This document shows, piece by piece, positions 1 to 10,090 of a stretch of 64,000 nt of DNA. The first letter of the stretch is position 1, and every line of letters begins with the position of its first letter. Below the pieces are notes generated by a model that was not told where the DNA came from, did not search any database, and was given only the letters and a program-made list of their open reading frames with translations. The stretch spans positions 27,017,699-27,081,698 of the forward strand of contig NC_044916.1 of NCBI RefSeq assembly GCF_003576645.1. Reading direction: 5' to 3'. The stretch comes from Ipomoea triloba (lineage: Eukaryota > Streptophyta > Magnoliopsida > Solanales > Convolvulaceae). Position numbers and translations under genes: made by a program.

Positions 1-62
1 TTTTTTTTTAACAAAGGAAAATTAAAACATAAATAACTAGGATAGAAATTACTAAGTGAAGT

Positions 63-1031
63 TTAAAACATTTCATCTTCCCACGGAACACGAGATGAAT
101 TGGCAAAGGAAGTAGAGTGAGCAAGATTTATCAATTGTTGATATCTTTTCTTTTTAGAAGAAGATTCCCCCAGTGTTTGAGTTTCTAAGCCTAACTCATT
201 GTTGGGGTTTGCTAACATCTGCTCACTTTCGTGTTCTAGCTCAATCACCTTCTCCCCTTGGTCAAAATCTTTCTTAAACTTGCTCAACAGTCGATCCATG
301 TACTGTAATTTCCTATGTGGCCATTGATTGATTCCCAACTCGGTGCATATTTTCTTCAGCTTGTCTTTTCCTATGTGTAATTCCCTTGCCGCCTGGACAA
401 CTGGTAAGTGGAAGAATTTTGAAATCATTTCAATGCTCCAAGATTTTTCAGAGGTGCTCTTCTTATCCACAATGGTTATGACTGGGTTGGATGCTTCTTC
501 TATAATTTCCTCAGTTGCAACCTCATTGATTTCTTTTACTTCTGGTACCTCATCCTTGAAATTCCAGATAGAATCAAATTCTTGGCCAAAGCTGCGAATG
601 TGTTCATCGCTCGAGGATCTTGAAGCTTCACCTACTGGAGCCAAAGTGCATTCCTCATACTGATAATCCCAGAGGGAGTTCTCAGTAATGGAATGGTTAT
701 ACTGGTAAGGAGGAGGAGTAGAAATTTCCAGGTTATCCTCCAACCTTAAGAATTTTTTCTGCGGCCATTCGGAAATCCCTAACTCCCTGCACCTAAACTT
801 TTTCGAAAATGTCCTTTTCTCCTCTTTTTCTTTCCTCTGAACTGCTACCTCCCTTGAATGTTCAATTTCAGCAACAGCCTCAACTCTAACAGTTGGTTGA
901 TTGAGTTCATGAAACTCATTCTCAAAATCACAGAGAGGAGTTAGATTCATCTCATCCCAAATTGAGGTATCATCAAAATCAGAACAATAAATGAATTGAG
1001 AATGAAAAGAGGATGAAGCATGATTCGTCAT
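63..1031 (-). CDS. RWP-RK domain (RKD-like) transcription factor ORF carried in the env position of a Gypsy element
   Basis: A 322-codon intronless ORF. The first ATG is at 1031; the same frame opens a few codons earlier at a TTG, after a TGA at 1065-1067. Residues about 194-250 form a complete RWP-RK DNA-binding domain with a conserved helix (FFHLPVVQAARELHIG), KKICTELGI and the signature QWPHRK. Residues about 75-100 contain a second, partial copy (CRELGISEWPQKKF), an internal duplication of the domain's C-terminal half. A basic KKKR stretch near the C-terminus may be a nuclear signal, and the N-terminus is acidic. RWP-RK/RKD proteins act in the nucleus in germ-cell and nitrogen control; RKD genes normally have introns, so a single exon suggests a processed copy. 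It lies 350 bp downstream of pol, same strand, with no LTR between. It could alternatively be a host retrocopy beside a truncated element. Confidence 0.72.
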   Translation of the reverse strand: MTNHASSSFHSQFIYCSDFDDTSIWDEMNLTPLCDFENEFHELNQPTVRVEAVAEIEHSREVAVQRKEKEEKRTFSKKFRCRELGISEWPQKKFLRLEDNLEISTPPPYQYNHSITENSLWDYQYEECTLAPVGEASRSSSDEHIRSFGQEFDSIWNFKDEVPEVKEINEVATEEIIEEASNPVITIVDKKSTSEKSWSIEMISKFFHLPVVQAARELHIGKDKLKKICTELGINQWPHRKLQYMDRLLSKFKKDFDQGEKVIELEHESEQMLANPNNELGLETQTLGESSSKKKRYQQLINLAHSTSFANSSRVPWEDEMF

Positions 1032-1178
1032 TTGATTAGAAAGATTAAATAGCAAGGAATCACATCAATGAAGAAGAATGAGAAAGTAAGCAGAGGTTGG
1101 GGAAAAACAACAAGCTAAGTCAAGAATCCTTATCAGAAGAAAGAAAAGACAATTTTAAAGGATAAAGAACAGGACATA

Positions 1179-1274
1179 CTAACCTGAGAGCTGAACACCA
1201 ATCTCGATTTCCGGGGCTTGCTGAGCACTAACGAATGGCTTTTGTAAAAAGAGCGATAGTACAATGTCGGCCAT
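1179..1274 (-). other. short ORF ending at a possible splice donor, upstream of the RWP-RK ORF
   Basis: A 31-codon ORF starting MADIVLSLFLQKP lies between gag-pol and the RWP-RK ORF. It runs into CTCTCAG|GTTAGTATG, a good splice-donor match at 1184/1183. No AG acceptor between the in-frame TGA at 1065 and the RWP-RK ATG would join it in frame, so it may be a leader exon or an upstream ORF. Function unknown. Confidence 0.25.
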
Positions 1275-1384
1275 TATTGAAACTAGGAAAATTAAATCAA
1301 CAAATTAAAAATCACATCAAATAAAATCTTGGGTTGCCTCCCAAGAAGCGCTCGTTTAAGGTCATGAGCTCGACCCCTGATTCT

Positions 1385-4300
1385 TTATTCATATATGGGC
1401 TGGAAGAGGTCCCAAACTGCCTTGGCCTCATTCCTCTCTGCTTCCTGCTCCCTGAATGCCTCATTAAACAGTTTCAATCTTTGCCCATTAACCACAAATG
1501 TTTTTCCCTCCTTGTTGGAAATTGCAACTGCTCCTGAGGGAAAATGCTCTTCCACTTGAAATGGTCCTGACCACCTTGATTTTAATTTACCTGGGAACAA
1601 CTTGAGTCTTGAGTTGTAGAGTAGAACTTGGTCTCCAGGTTCAAAGTATCTCCTCAAAATCCTTTTATCATGAAAATACTTGGTCCTNTCCATCCGGAAT
1701 TCTTCAAGCTCATTCAAACACATCAACCTCTTTTCTCTTGCCAAATCCTCATTCAGATTCAATCTTGCCACTGCCCAATATGCCTTGTGTTCATACTCAA
1801 CCGGCAAATGACATGATTTTCCAAAGACAAGTTTGAACGGTGAGACACCAATAGGGGTCTTGTAGGCAGTTCTCAGAGCCCATAGTGCTTCATCTAGCTT
1901 TAAAGACCAATCTTTTCTTGTTGGACTCACTACCTTTTCAAGGATTGACTTGATCTCCCTATTTGCCAACTCGACTTGTCCGCAAGTTTGAGAATGGTAT
2001 GGCGTAGAAAGTCGGTGATGAATGCCATACTTGAGAAGAATCCTTTCCAAGAGTTTGTTACAAAAATGCTTGCCATTGTCAGTGATGAAGGCTCTTGGCA
2101 TTCCAAACCTGGAAAAAATGTTCTTCTTAACAAATTTCAACACTGTCTTTGAATCATTCCTTGGGGTTGCAACAGCTTCCACCCATTTAGACACATAATC
2201 CACAGCTACTAGGATATACTCATTCCCAAATGACTTTGGAAATGGACCCATGAAGTCCATTCCCCATACATCAAAGAGTTCCACTTCGAGTATACCTTTC
2301 TGAGGCATTTCATGTTTCCTATTGATAGTGCCAGTCCTTTGACAATTGTTGCACTTGCTCACAAATTCCCTTGCAGTAGCAAACAAGGTAGGCCAAAATA
2401 GTCCAGATTGTAGGACTTTTAGAGCTGTGCGATCGGCACTCATGTGTCCACCATAAGGAGAGGAATGGCAATGGTTCAAGACACTAATGAATTCCTCTTC
2501 TGGTATGCATCTTCTTATAATTCCATCTGCACATCTTTTGAACAACAGTGGCTCATCCCAAAAGTAATCTTTCACATCATGCAAAAACCTTTTCCTTTTG
2601 TTGAAATTAAAATCCTTAGGGATGTAGCCACTTACCAGGTAATTCACAATGTCTGCGAACCATGGCACATACCGTTTTCCTAATCCAGTCAAGATGTACA
2701 ATGTTTCTCCCTTGAAGGAATCATCTATGGGCAATTCATCATCCTTTTGACCTTCAAGTCTGGACAGGTGATCGGCCACAACATTCTCGGATCCCTTCTT
2801 ATCTCTAATCTCCAGATCAAATTCTTGAAGTAGGAGCACCCATCGGATCAGCCTCGGCTTTGCATCTTTCTTTTGGAATAAATACTTCAAAGCAGCATGG
2901 TCGGTGTGAACTATCACCTTGCTCCCAAGCAAATAGGACCGAAATTTCTCCATAGCAAACACCACCGCAAGAAGCTCCTTCTCAGTTGTTGCATAGTTGA
3001 CTTGAGCATCATCAAGTGTGTGGCTTACGTAATGGATCACATAGTAGCACCTGTCCTTCTTTTGGCATAGCACCGCCCCAACTGCATAGTCACTCGCATC
3101 ACACATCAATTCGAACGGTAGATTCCAATCAGGAGGTTGAATGATTGGAGCATGACATAGAGCTTCCTTCAATCTGTTAAAAGCAATAAGACAAGATTCA
3201 TCAAAATTAAACGCCACCTCTTTCGCAAGCAAGTGCGTGAGGGGTTTTGCAATTTTAGAGAAATCTTTGATGAATCTTCTGTAAAACCCAGCGTGACCAA
3301 GAAAACTCCTTACTCCTTTTACCGAGCTTGGGGGTGGCAGTTTTGAAATGACTTCAATCTTTGCCGGGTCTACTTCAATTCCCCTTGCTGAAATTTTGTG
3401 GCCAAGAACTATGCCTTCAGTTGCCATAAAATGACATTTCTCCCAATTCAGAACTAAATTGACTTCTTGGCACCTGCACAGAACTTTATCAAGATTTATC
3501 AAACAATCATCAAACGACTTACCATAAACTGAGAAATCGTCCATGAATACTTCCATGATTTCTTCCACCATTTCAGAAAAGATTGCCATCATGCACCTTT
3601 GAAAAGTAGCTGGTGCATTACACAAACCAAATGACATCTTTTTGAAAGCAAAGGTGCCATATTGACATGTGAATGTTGTCATTTCTTGATCATCTGGGTG
3701 AATAGAAATCTGAAAATATCCTGAAAAACCATCTAGAAAACAGAAGTATTCATTCTTGGACATTCTCTCAAGCAATTGATCAATAAATGGAAGGGGGTAA
3801 TGATCTTTCCTAGTAGACTTATTCAATTTTCTGTAATCAATGCACATTCTATGACCAGTAACAAGTCTAGTAGGAATCAACTCATTATTGTCATTTTCAA
3901 TGACCGTTATACCGCCCTTTTTCGGAACAACATGTATGGGACTCACCCACTTGCTGTCCGAAATAGGGTATATAATGTCGGCCTCAAGCAATTTCAAAAT
4001 TTCCTTCTTAACTACATCCTTCAAATTGGGATTTAATCTCCTAAGGGGTTCAACAGTAGGTTTGGCATTCTCTTCTAAATAAATTCTATGCATGCAGTAC
4101 TTAGGATCAATGCCAATTAAATCACCAATAGTATAACCAATTACCCTCCTATGTTTTCTAAGCACATTAAGCAGCTTATCAATTTCATCACTATGCAAAG
4201 AAGAATTAACAATTACAGGATAAGTGGAGTTAGAGCCCAGAAAAACATACCTTAGACTAGGAGGTAAAGGTTTTAGTTCTACCTTTGGTGCATGTTCCTC

Positions 4301-7204
4301 TCCTAGCGGGTCAAGAGCAGCAAAAATTCTTTCTCCAGCCTCACCTTGATCAAAAATCCCTTGCTCGCATGTGTCCATCTCCTTTTGGGTGCAGATTCCA
4401 AATTTCTCAAGAAGTTCTTCAACAATCGAATACTCCTTGTCAATCTTCAAGACTTCACTAGGGTTTACCTCACAAATTTCCACCATATTGCATTCATCAA
4501 TGTAAGTTGGTTGGTGTTTGGCCATTTTGAATATATCAAATTCAATCTTGTGATCGGCCACTTCCATAACAAGCTTCCCCCTTTTTACATCAATGATCGC
4601 CCCAGCTGTGGCTAGAAATGGTCTACCAAGGATTATGGGTACCTTGGCATCTTCCTCAATGTCAAGAATCACAAAATCTCCCGGGATGTAGTATTGATCG
4701 ATCATTACTGGGATGTCTTCTAATACTCCCACTGGGCGCTTTATTGAGCGATCCGCCATTTGAAGTGTCATGGTAGTGGGTTTCGGCTCTCCAAGGTTAA
4801 GCCTCTTGCAAAGGGAGTAAGGCATGAGGCTCACACTAGCTCCGAGATCACATAGAGCACGACCCACAACAAATCCTCCAACGATACATGGAATAGCAAA
4901 ACTTCCAGGATCCTTCAACTTCGGTGGTAGATTCTTTTGTATTGCAGCGCATGCCAATGCTCCCTCACTAAGATCTATCACTGCACTCTTCTCCAGCTTC
5001 TTTTTATTACTCAAAATATCCTTCAAGAATTTCTTGTATGATGGTATTTGAGTAACAGCATCCACAAAAGGCATAGATATCTCCAACTTGTCAAGCATCA
5101 TTTTGAATTTGTTCTCCCTCTCGGTTTCTTTGGACTTCCACAACCTTTGTGGAAATGGCAATAAATTGCAAGGAATCACCGAATCATCAATTTGCTTACC
5201 CTTGTTCTTTTTACCTTGGCTAGGATCCTCCTTTGTCTGCACTTGTCCTTCGGGATCTCCTTTTTGTGGTAGAAGTTCTTTTTCTTTCCCTTCATTTTCA
5301 AGAGCAATGTTATCGTCTGGAAAGGGTGGATCAGTCAAAGACTTCCCGCTTCTAGTTACAACAGCATTGACTTGATTCCTAGGATTTTCAGTGCTTGCTG
5401 GAAGTTTACCATTAAATGAAGGTTGGGTAGAAGCTTGGGCACCTCCTCCTTGTTGTTGAGCTCGAAGACCTTCAACTTCGGTTTGCAATTTACTCATTTG
5501 TGTCATAATCATGTTCATGAAGGTTTTCATATCCGGATCTTGAGATGATTGTGAATACCCTTGCTGATTCTGAGTATTTGCTTGGCTCGTACCATGTCCT
5601 TGATTTCCTCTCCATTGCTGGTTGCCTTGATATCCACCTCTAAAGCCTTGGTTGCCTTGAAAACCAGGAGGTGGATTTCTCCCTTGAAAACCTTGATTGC
5701 TCCAAGAAGGATTGACTTGATTCCTCCATTGCGCTTGGCCTTGAGGTCTTTGGTATCCAATCATGTCAACTTGCTCTACAGTTGAATAAGAGTTGTGGCT
5801 GCCAGGTTCCAATAGTTGACAACTTTGAGAAGCATGAGCACCGCCACAAATAGCGCAACTGAGCACCATAGCCATAGTTGAAGATGGTGGTGGGCTTGGA
5901 GTTGTTGGTTGTACCATCGAGTAGGCTTGTGGTGTGGGTGGCATCTGGGATGAGGAAATGACTGACTGAGCATTCGCCTTCTTATTCAACACCATTTCTT
6001 TCAACATGTGTTGGATCGAATCCAGTTGGGCTTGCATGGCAACCTTCTCATCCACTTCAAACATACCTACTGCTTTCTCTTTCCTTGGTTGCTCGACTCT
6101 TTCATTGTACCAATACGCAGTGTTGGCTGTGATTCTTTCTATCAGCTGCTCTCCATGATCGGGTGTCATATCAAGAAACACTCCCCCCATAGAAGAAGTA
6201 TCCAGCACTGTCTTGTAGTTGTCCAGCAATCCTTCGTAAAAAGATGAAATGAAATCCCCAGGAGATAGGAGATTCCTAGGACACTGCCTCCTGAGATCCT
6301 TGAACCTCTTCCATGCCTCGTACAGATTTTCACTTCCGAATTGCTGGAAATTCTGGATTTGCTTCTTCAATTTTGCAGCCTTGGAGGGTGGATAGTATTC
6401 TTGCATGAAAGATTTGTACAGTTGGTCCCATGTGTTGAAATGATTTGGCCCGAAGGAATTGAGCCAACTCAGAGCTTGATCCCTCAACGAAAATGGGAAC
6501 AATCGCAGCTTGATTGCATCCATAGACACCCCATTCATCTTGATAGTTTGGCATATTCTGTCGAAATGGGTGATATGCGCCTTAGGATCTTCCAACTTTG
6601 AACCTCCAAATTGATTTGCTTGCACCAAGTTGATCATGGAAGTCTTGAGTTCAAAGTTATTGGCCTCGATTCCGGGATAGGCAATGCAATCTTCTTCTTC
6701 AAATTGGGGAGCCAGATGAGTAGCCATGGGTTGAAAATTTTGTGCTCTTTGGTAGAAGTAGGGTTGGGCTCTTTGAGGGAAATTCTGGTATGGGTCAAAC
6801 ATAGGGTTTGTGAAGAAATTTGGGTTCAAAAGATGAGGAAAATTTTGCATCCCGGCCCCTTGTAGTTGCGGTGGAAATTGAAAACCTAATCCTCCTCCTA
6901 AATAAGGATTTAGATTCGGATTTTCCATGGAGGTAGAGATTGGTATTCGTACCGGTGCCACTGGATCTTGAGAGGTATTGGGTTGAGCCTCCGTGTGTGC
7001 TCCTTGACTCGGGCTTGCTCGGGAACTACTTCCTCCGGGAGACATTTGGCCTGGGTTGCTAGATTCACCGGTCTCCATGTTTATCTCCACTGGTTCAAAC
7101 TCTTTCAACTGATTGGATGAGCCTTTCTTCAACTTCCTTAACTCTCTAGAGAGTTCTTGGTTTAAAGGACAAAGGTTTTGACCACCTTGTGATCTAGTTT
7201 GCAT
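1385..7204 (-). CDS. Gypsy (Athila-like) gag-pol polyprotein
   Basis: A single 1939-aa ORF from an MQTRSQG start, typical of Gypsy gag-pol; one residue is unknown because of an N at 1688. Domains in order: retrotransposon gag about 170-390; zinc-knuckle-like [13 protein letters not shown] near 455; aspartic protease near 785 with [11 protein letters not shown] (DLGA, as in many Athila-type elements); reverse transcriptase with DYRKLNK and the catalytic FMDD near 1221; RNase H with [12 protein letters not shown] near 1370 and [10 protein letters not shown]; integrase HHCC zinc finger ([10 protein letters not shown] to CNNCQRTG) near 1580-1630; integrase DDE core with [10 protein letters not shown] near 1651 and ITDNGKHF near 1708; and a C-terminal domain. 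All catalytic motifs are present and no stop interrupts, so it may be functional. It makes the particle, copies the element's RNA and integrates the cDNA. Confidence 0.95.
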   Translation of the reverse strand: MQTRSQGGQNLCPLNQELSRELRKLKKGSSNQLKEFEPVEINMETGESSNPGQMSPGGSSSRASPSQGAHTEAQPNTSQDPVAPVRIPISTSMENPNLNPYLGGGLGFQFPPQLQGAGMQNFPHLLNPNFFTNPMFDPYQNFPQRAQPYFYQRAQNFQPMATHLAPQFEEEDCIAYPGIEANNFELKTSMINLVQANQFGGSKLEDPKAHITHFDRICQTIKMNGVSMDAIKLRLFPFSLRDQALSWLNSFGPNHFNTWDQLYKSFMQEYYPPSKAAKLKKQIQNFQQFGSENLYEAWKRFKDLRRQCPRNLLSPGDFISSFYEGLLDNYKTVLDTSSMGGVFLDMTPDHGEQLIERITANTAYWYNERVEQPRKEKAVGMFEVDEKVAMQAQLDSIQHMLKEMVLNKKANAQSVISSSQMPPTPQAYSMVQPTTPSPPPSSTMAMVLSCAICGGAHASQSCQLLEPGSHNSYSTVEQVDMIGYQRPQGQAQWRNQVNPSWSNQGFQGRNPPPGFQGNQGFRGGYQGNQQWRGNQGHGTSQANTQNQQGYSQSSQDPDMKTFMNMIMTQMSKLQTEVEGLRAQQQGGGAQASTQPSFNGKLPASTENPRNQVNAVVTRSGKSLTDPPFPDDNIALENEGKEKELLPQKGDPEGQVQTKEDPSQGKKNKGKQIDDSVIPCNLLPFPQRLWKSKETERENKFKMMLDKLEISMPFVDAVTQIPSYKKFLKDILSNKKKLEKSAVIDLSEGALACAAIQKNLPPKLKDPGSFAIPCIVGGFVVGRALCDLGASVSLMPYSLCKRLNLGEPKPTTMTLQMADRSIKRPVGVLEDIPVMIDQYYIPGDFVILDIEEDAKVPIILGRPFLATAGAIIDVKRGKLVMEVADHKIEFDIFKMAKHQPTYIDECNMVEICEVNPSEVLKIDKEYSIVEELLEKFGICTQKEMDTCEQGIFDQGEAGERIFAALDPLGEEHAPKVELKPLPPSLRYVFLGSNSTYPVIVNSSLHSDEIDKLLNVLRKHRRVIGYTIGDLIGIDPKYCMHRIYLEENAKPTVEPLRRLNPNLKDVVKKEILKLLEADIIYPISDSKWVSPIHVVPKKGGITVIENDNNELIPTRLVTGHRMCIDYRKLNKSTRKDHYPLPFIDQLLERMSKNEYFCFLDGFSGYFQISIHPDDQEMTTFTCQYGTFAFKKMSFGLCNAPATFQRCMMAIFSEMVEEIMEVFMDDFSVYGKSFDDCLINLDKVLCRCQEVNLVLNWEKCHFMATEGIVLGHKISARGIEVDPAKIEVISKLPPPSSVKGVRSFLGHAGFYRRFIKDFSKIAKPLTHLLAKEVAFNFDESCLIAFNRLKEALCHAPIIQPPDWNLPFELMCDASDYAVGAVLCQKKDRCYYVIHYVSHTLDDAQVNYATTEKELLAVVFAMEKFRSYLLGSKVIVHTDHAALKYLFQKKDAKPRLIRWVLLLQEFDLEIRDKKGSENVVADHLSRLEGQKDDELPIDDSFKGETLYILTGLGKRYVPWFADIVNYLVSGYIPKDFNFNKRKRFLHDVKDYFWDEPLLFKRCADGIIRRCIPEEEFISVLNHCHSSPYGGHMSADRTALKVLQSGLFWPTLFATAREFVSKCNNCQRTGTINRKHEMPQKGILEVELFDVWGMDFMGPFPKSFGNEYILVAVDYVSKWVEAVATPRNDSKTVLKFVKKNIFSRFGMPRAFITDNGKHFCNKLLERILLKYGIHHRLSTPYHSQTCGQVELANREIKSILEKVVSPTRKDWSLKLDEALWALRTAYKTPIGVSPFKLVFGKSCHLPVEYEHKAYWAVARLNLNEDLAREKRLMCLNELEEFRMXRTKYFHDKRILRRYFEPGDQVLLYNSRLKLFPGKLKSRWSGPFQVEEHFPSGAVAISNKEGKTFVVNGQRLKLFNEAFREQEAERNEAKAVWDLFQPIYE

Positions 7205-7343
7205 AAATCAAAAGGTATCCAAATTCAAACAAACTTAAGAAAACACTTAAACAGTAAAAACAAAACTTGATCTCCTTCAAAATTCATTCATTTTAATGCT
7301 AAGATTAGATAATTAATTATACAATACAACCAGATATGCCAAT

Positions 7344-7360
7344 CCCCGGCAACGGCGCCA
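7344..7360 (-). other. Primer-binding site of the Gypsy element (tRNA-Asp type)
   Basis: On the plus strand the site reads CCCCGGCAACGGCGCCA, identical to the 3' end of plant tRNA-Asp including CCA. It lies 6 bp inside the LTR boundary at 7367. This primer type is characteristic of Athila-group elements. Confidence 0.85.
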
Positions 7361-7367
7361 AAAAGTT

Positions 7368-7451
7368 GATGTAAAAAGTGGTGTAGTGAATTTGTGGGTT
7401 AATTATATTGATGTAAAAAGTGGTGTAGTGAATTTGTGGGTTAATTATATC
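7368..7451. repeat. Tandem duplication, 42-bp unit x2, in the Gypsy LTR
   Basis: GATGTAAAAAGTGGTGTAGT begins at 7368 and again at 7410, with near-identical following sequence. Confidence 0.9.
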
Positions 7452-7474
7452 GTTCTCAAGGGATTGGGTTTTGT

Positions 7475-7600
7475 GGCATGTACTTGTATAGCAATTAAAT
7501 TCTTAGGCATTAAGATGGCATGTACTTGTATAGCAATTAAATTCTTAGGCATTAAGATGACATGTACTTGTATAGCAATTAAATTCTTAGGCATTAAGAT
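7475..7600. repeat. Tandem repeat, 42-bp unit x3, in the Gypsy LTR
   Basis: The unit containing CATGTACTTGTATAGCAATT starts at 7475, 7517 and 7559 (exact 42-bp spacing) with a single base change (GGCATG to GACATG) in the third copy. Confidence 0.92.
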
Positions 7601-9458
7601 GAATAAATTTAACAAGAATCCAAGCAATCATATATGAGTTGATATGTAACAAGCTATGACAGGTTCATCAAGAATTAAAAGCAATATTACAATTGGTATA
7701 AACTCTGATAATTAAAGATAGGACTCGAATTAAGGAGAATTATCTTATAGATGCAATAACAAGATTTGGGGAAAACAATTAATTTAAGAGTTCAATGAAT
7801 TGCACAAAAGAATCTTTAATCTAAATTTCATTTTCATGAACTAAAGATAAAGATTAGAACAAGGATTTGCTCCACTTTCGTGACATATCAATTCCTAGTT
7901 CTTAGAGGACATAAGCAATTTAAAACCACAATGTTCTTTACTTTCGTAAATTAAATTGGGTGCATGCAAAGAGTAGCTTGATTTCAACATATAACTTCCA
8001 TTATAAAGTGAAATCATCCAAAGGCAAGTTAACAAATGTTACGTACCATTTACTAACAAGATTTCAATTAAATCTATGCATACTTCAATAAACTCTTGAA
8101 TTAAAGCCTTCCCCTTTATGAAATATTCATGAACTTAGCATCAATAAAGATAATCCTACCCTAATTCAAGTCCTTAATGCAACTACTCACAATTCATAAT
8201 GGAATACAACAAACTAACAATATTTAAATTCATAAGCATGGTAAATAAATTGTAAAGAGATAAAGGGAACAAGAAAACTTATGGATTGAAGACCAAACTC
8301 TTGGAGTTTCCTCCTACACTCTTGCTTGAAGAAAAACACAACACTAAAACTAAGATATGAAAGCTAGAATGAGAGGAGATAGAAGGAATTGGTGAGGAAT
8401 GGTGTGTTGAAGTTTGAGAGTTACAAGGCTTTATATAGGCATCAAAAGGGAGCAAAGATGGACAATTACATATGCAATGACCTCACATTCCATCTGAATT
8501 TGGAAATGGGGAATTACATATGCCATGACCTCACATATCATAATGAGAAAGAAGATGGAAAATTTCGCAAGCAATGACATCACTGCACGCAGCTTCATCT
8601 TCCGGGCTGTTTTTCTCCATTCTCCGTTCAGAATTATGAATTTTGTATTTCTGGTAAAGTTGTAGCCCTTGAAGTCTTCTTTCCAACGGTGCAAAGATCA
8701 CTCAATTTGGATATTCCTATGCTGAGATATGGTAAAAATACCGAACAGTGGACAACTTGTGCAGAAATTTCAGATTTTAGACACTTGTTCCACTTTTGCT
8801 TTGGTTTATCCATATGATCAATCACCATTCAAAATATCACTCTTTGATTCCATTATTGCCTGATCTTTAATGATGAAAATGGACCAAATCTTCTTTGCTT
8901 TTGTCCTCCACTTTAATTCATCATCATCCATCTTCTCATTTTTGTTCTGGTCCCTTCATGATCCTCCTTGTCTTCATGATTTCCCTGATATCTCCTACTA
9001 GCAATTAAACACATTAGGATGGCTTATTAAAGATGAAAATTACAAATTAAACTTAGGATTTCTCTAAATCATCCCATTAAATGCAATACGGCCTAATTTT
9101 CTTTACTTTATTCCAAATAAGATGATAGTTGCAAACATTAATCAAAGTAAAGAAAATCAAGGCTATAATGATCACAATTTATACAATCTAGTGGACAAAT
9201 AAGGTTAAATATGGGGATTAAATATGATCAAATATGCACTTATCATAAGTCAGACGTTGAAAATATATATACTAACCCAGCTATATATCGATGGAGTAGT
9301 GGTTATATTATTTCTTATCTACTCAATAGCTTCCTCGAAGTTACATTTGTCATTGCTTGTCATTATTTCTTCAGCTTTAAATTTTCTTTGTTTTGCTCTC
9401 AAATCTTACCCACTCTCATCTAATTCAAAATTAATTTTTCGGTGAGAGATAGAAATTG

Positions 9459-9775
9459 GCCTGTTTGGTAAATAATTAGTCTATGAGCTAATTTTTGCTT
9501 ATTTGACTATTATTAGTTGTTTGATTTGATTAAAAAATCAATATAAGTGTTTGGTTAATAAGTTTTTTATAACTCTAAAATACTAAATTTCAAAAGGCTA
9601 CCCAAAGCAGCCTTTTCAATTAGCCTTTTGAGAAAATAAATTATACCAAACAGCTATTCGACTAACAGCTAATTTACCAAACACTTTTCTACAATCAACT
9701 AATATTATCAATTAATTATACATTCGAACCCAATCAGCTAACAAAATCAGCTAACAACCATTTAACAAACATGGT
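9459..9775. mobile_element. hAT-like MITE
   Basis: Imperfect terminal inverted repeats: GGCCTGTTTGGTAAA on the left and TTTAACAAACATGGTC on the right, a pattern common in plant hAT-derived MITEs. About 320 bp, AT-rich, no ORF. A second copy of the same family is split by the solo LTR at 23518-24993. The target duplication was not resolved. Confidence 0.6.
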
Positions 9776-9799
9776 CATTGCAGTTAGATCCGCATTTCC

Positions 9800-9925
9800 C
9801 ACACACACACACACGCACACACACACACATATATATATATATATAAAGGGTCACACTTGTGTGAGACCGTCTCATGGGTCTCAATCTGTGAGACGGGTCG
9901 GGTCAACATAATATGGGTCATATTT
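9800..9925. repeat. CA/TA microsatellite and a partial GAGACCGTCTCA-type MITE end
   Basis: A (CA)n/(TA)n run (9800-9845) is followed by CACTTGTGTGAGACCGTCTC and a GAGACGGGTCGGGTC block. These are the terminal motifs of the MITE family also found at 10091-12235 and 59529-59961. A matching right end was not identified here. Confidence 0.5.
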
Positions 9926-10090
9926 AATTTATGGGTTTGAATTATTAGTTGGTCTGTTTCGGCGCTATATTTTCAACAATTGGATACGGGCTTTTTAAAG
10001 CCCATTTTATTCGGTTAAGCAACTTTTAAAGCACCTAATTCCCGTTGCGCCAAGATTACTTTATCTCAAATGTCAAAATCTTTAAAATTA

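Larger units (their letters stand above)
1..9245 (-). mobile_element. Athila-like Ty3/Gypsy LTR retrotransposon, 3' end beyond the left edge
   Basis: Read on the minus strand from right to left: LTR (7367-9245), primer-binding site (7344-7360), gag-pol (7204-1385), a conserved post-pol block ending in GCGCTTCTTGGGAGGCAACC (about 1331-1354), then an RWP-RK ORF (1031-63). The primer site matches the 3' end of plant tRNA-Asp, a feature of Athila elements, and the gag and RT sequences also look Athila-like. The second LTR must begin with TGATAAGTGCA. That sequence does not occur between the pol end and the window edge, so positions 1-1384 are judged to be internal element DNA. The target-site duplication cannot be tested. 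The open 1939-codon ORF implies a fairly recent insertion. Confidence 0.85.
7367..9245 (-). repeat. 5' LTR of the Gypsy element
   Basis: Boundaries come from the primer site on one side and TG...CA ends: plus strand TGATGTAAAA at 7367 and GCACTTATCA ending at 9245. Length 1879 bp. The LTR starts TGATAAGTGCA on the minus strand, the same terminus as the solo LTR at 23518-24993. It contains no conserved coding sequence. It carries two tandem arrays, both with a 42-bp period (7368-7451 and 7475-7600). Confidence 0.8.

Noticed and set aside
1179..1274. MADIVLSLF frame as the N-terminus of an NLR immune receptor
   Set aside because: The MAD start recalls CC-type NLRs, but nothing else in the frame or downstream supports a receptor.
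1331..1354. The CTTGGGTTGCCTCCCAAGAA block as a host regulatory palindrome
   Set aside because: It matches the conserved sequence that follows pol in many plant Gypsy elements.
7323..7366. A tRNA-Asp gene on the plus strand
   Set aside because: Only the last 17 bases including CCA match; this is the primer-binding site.
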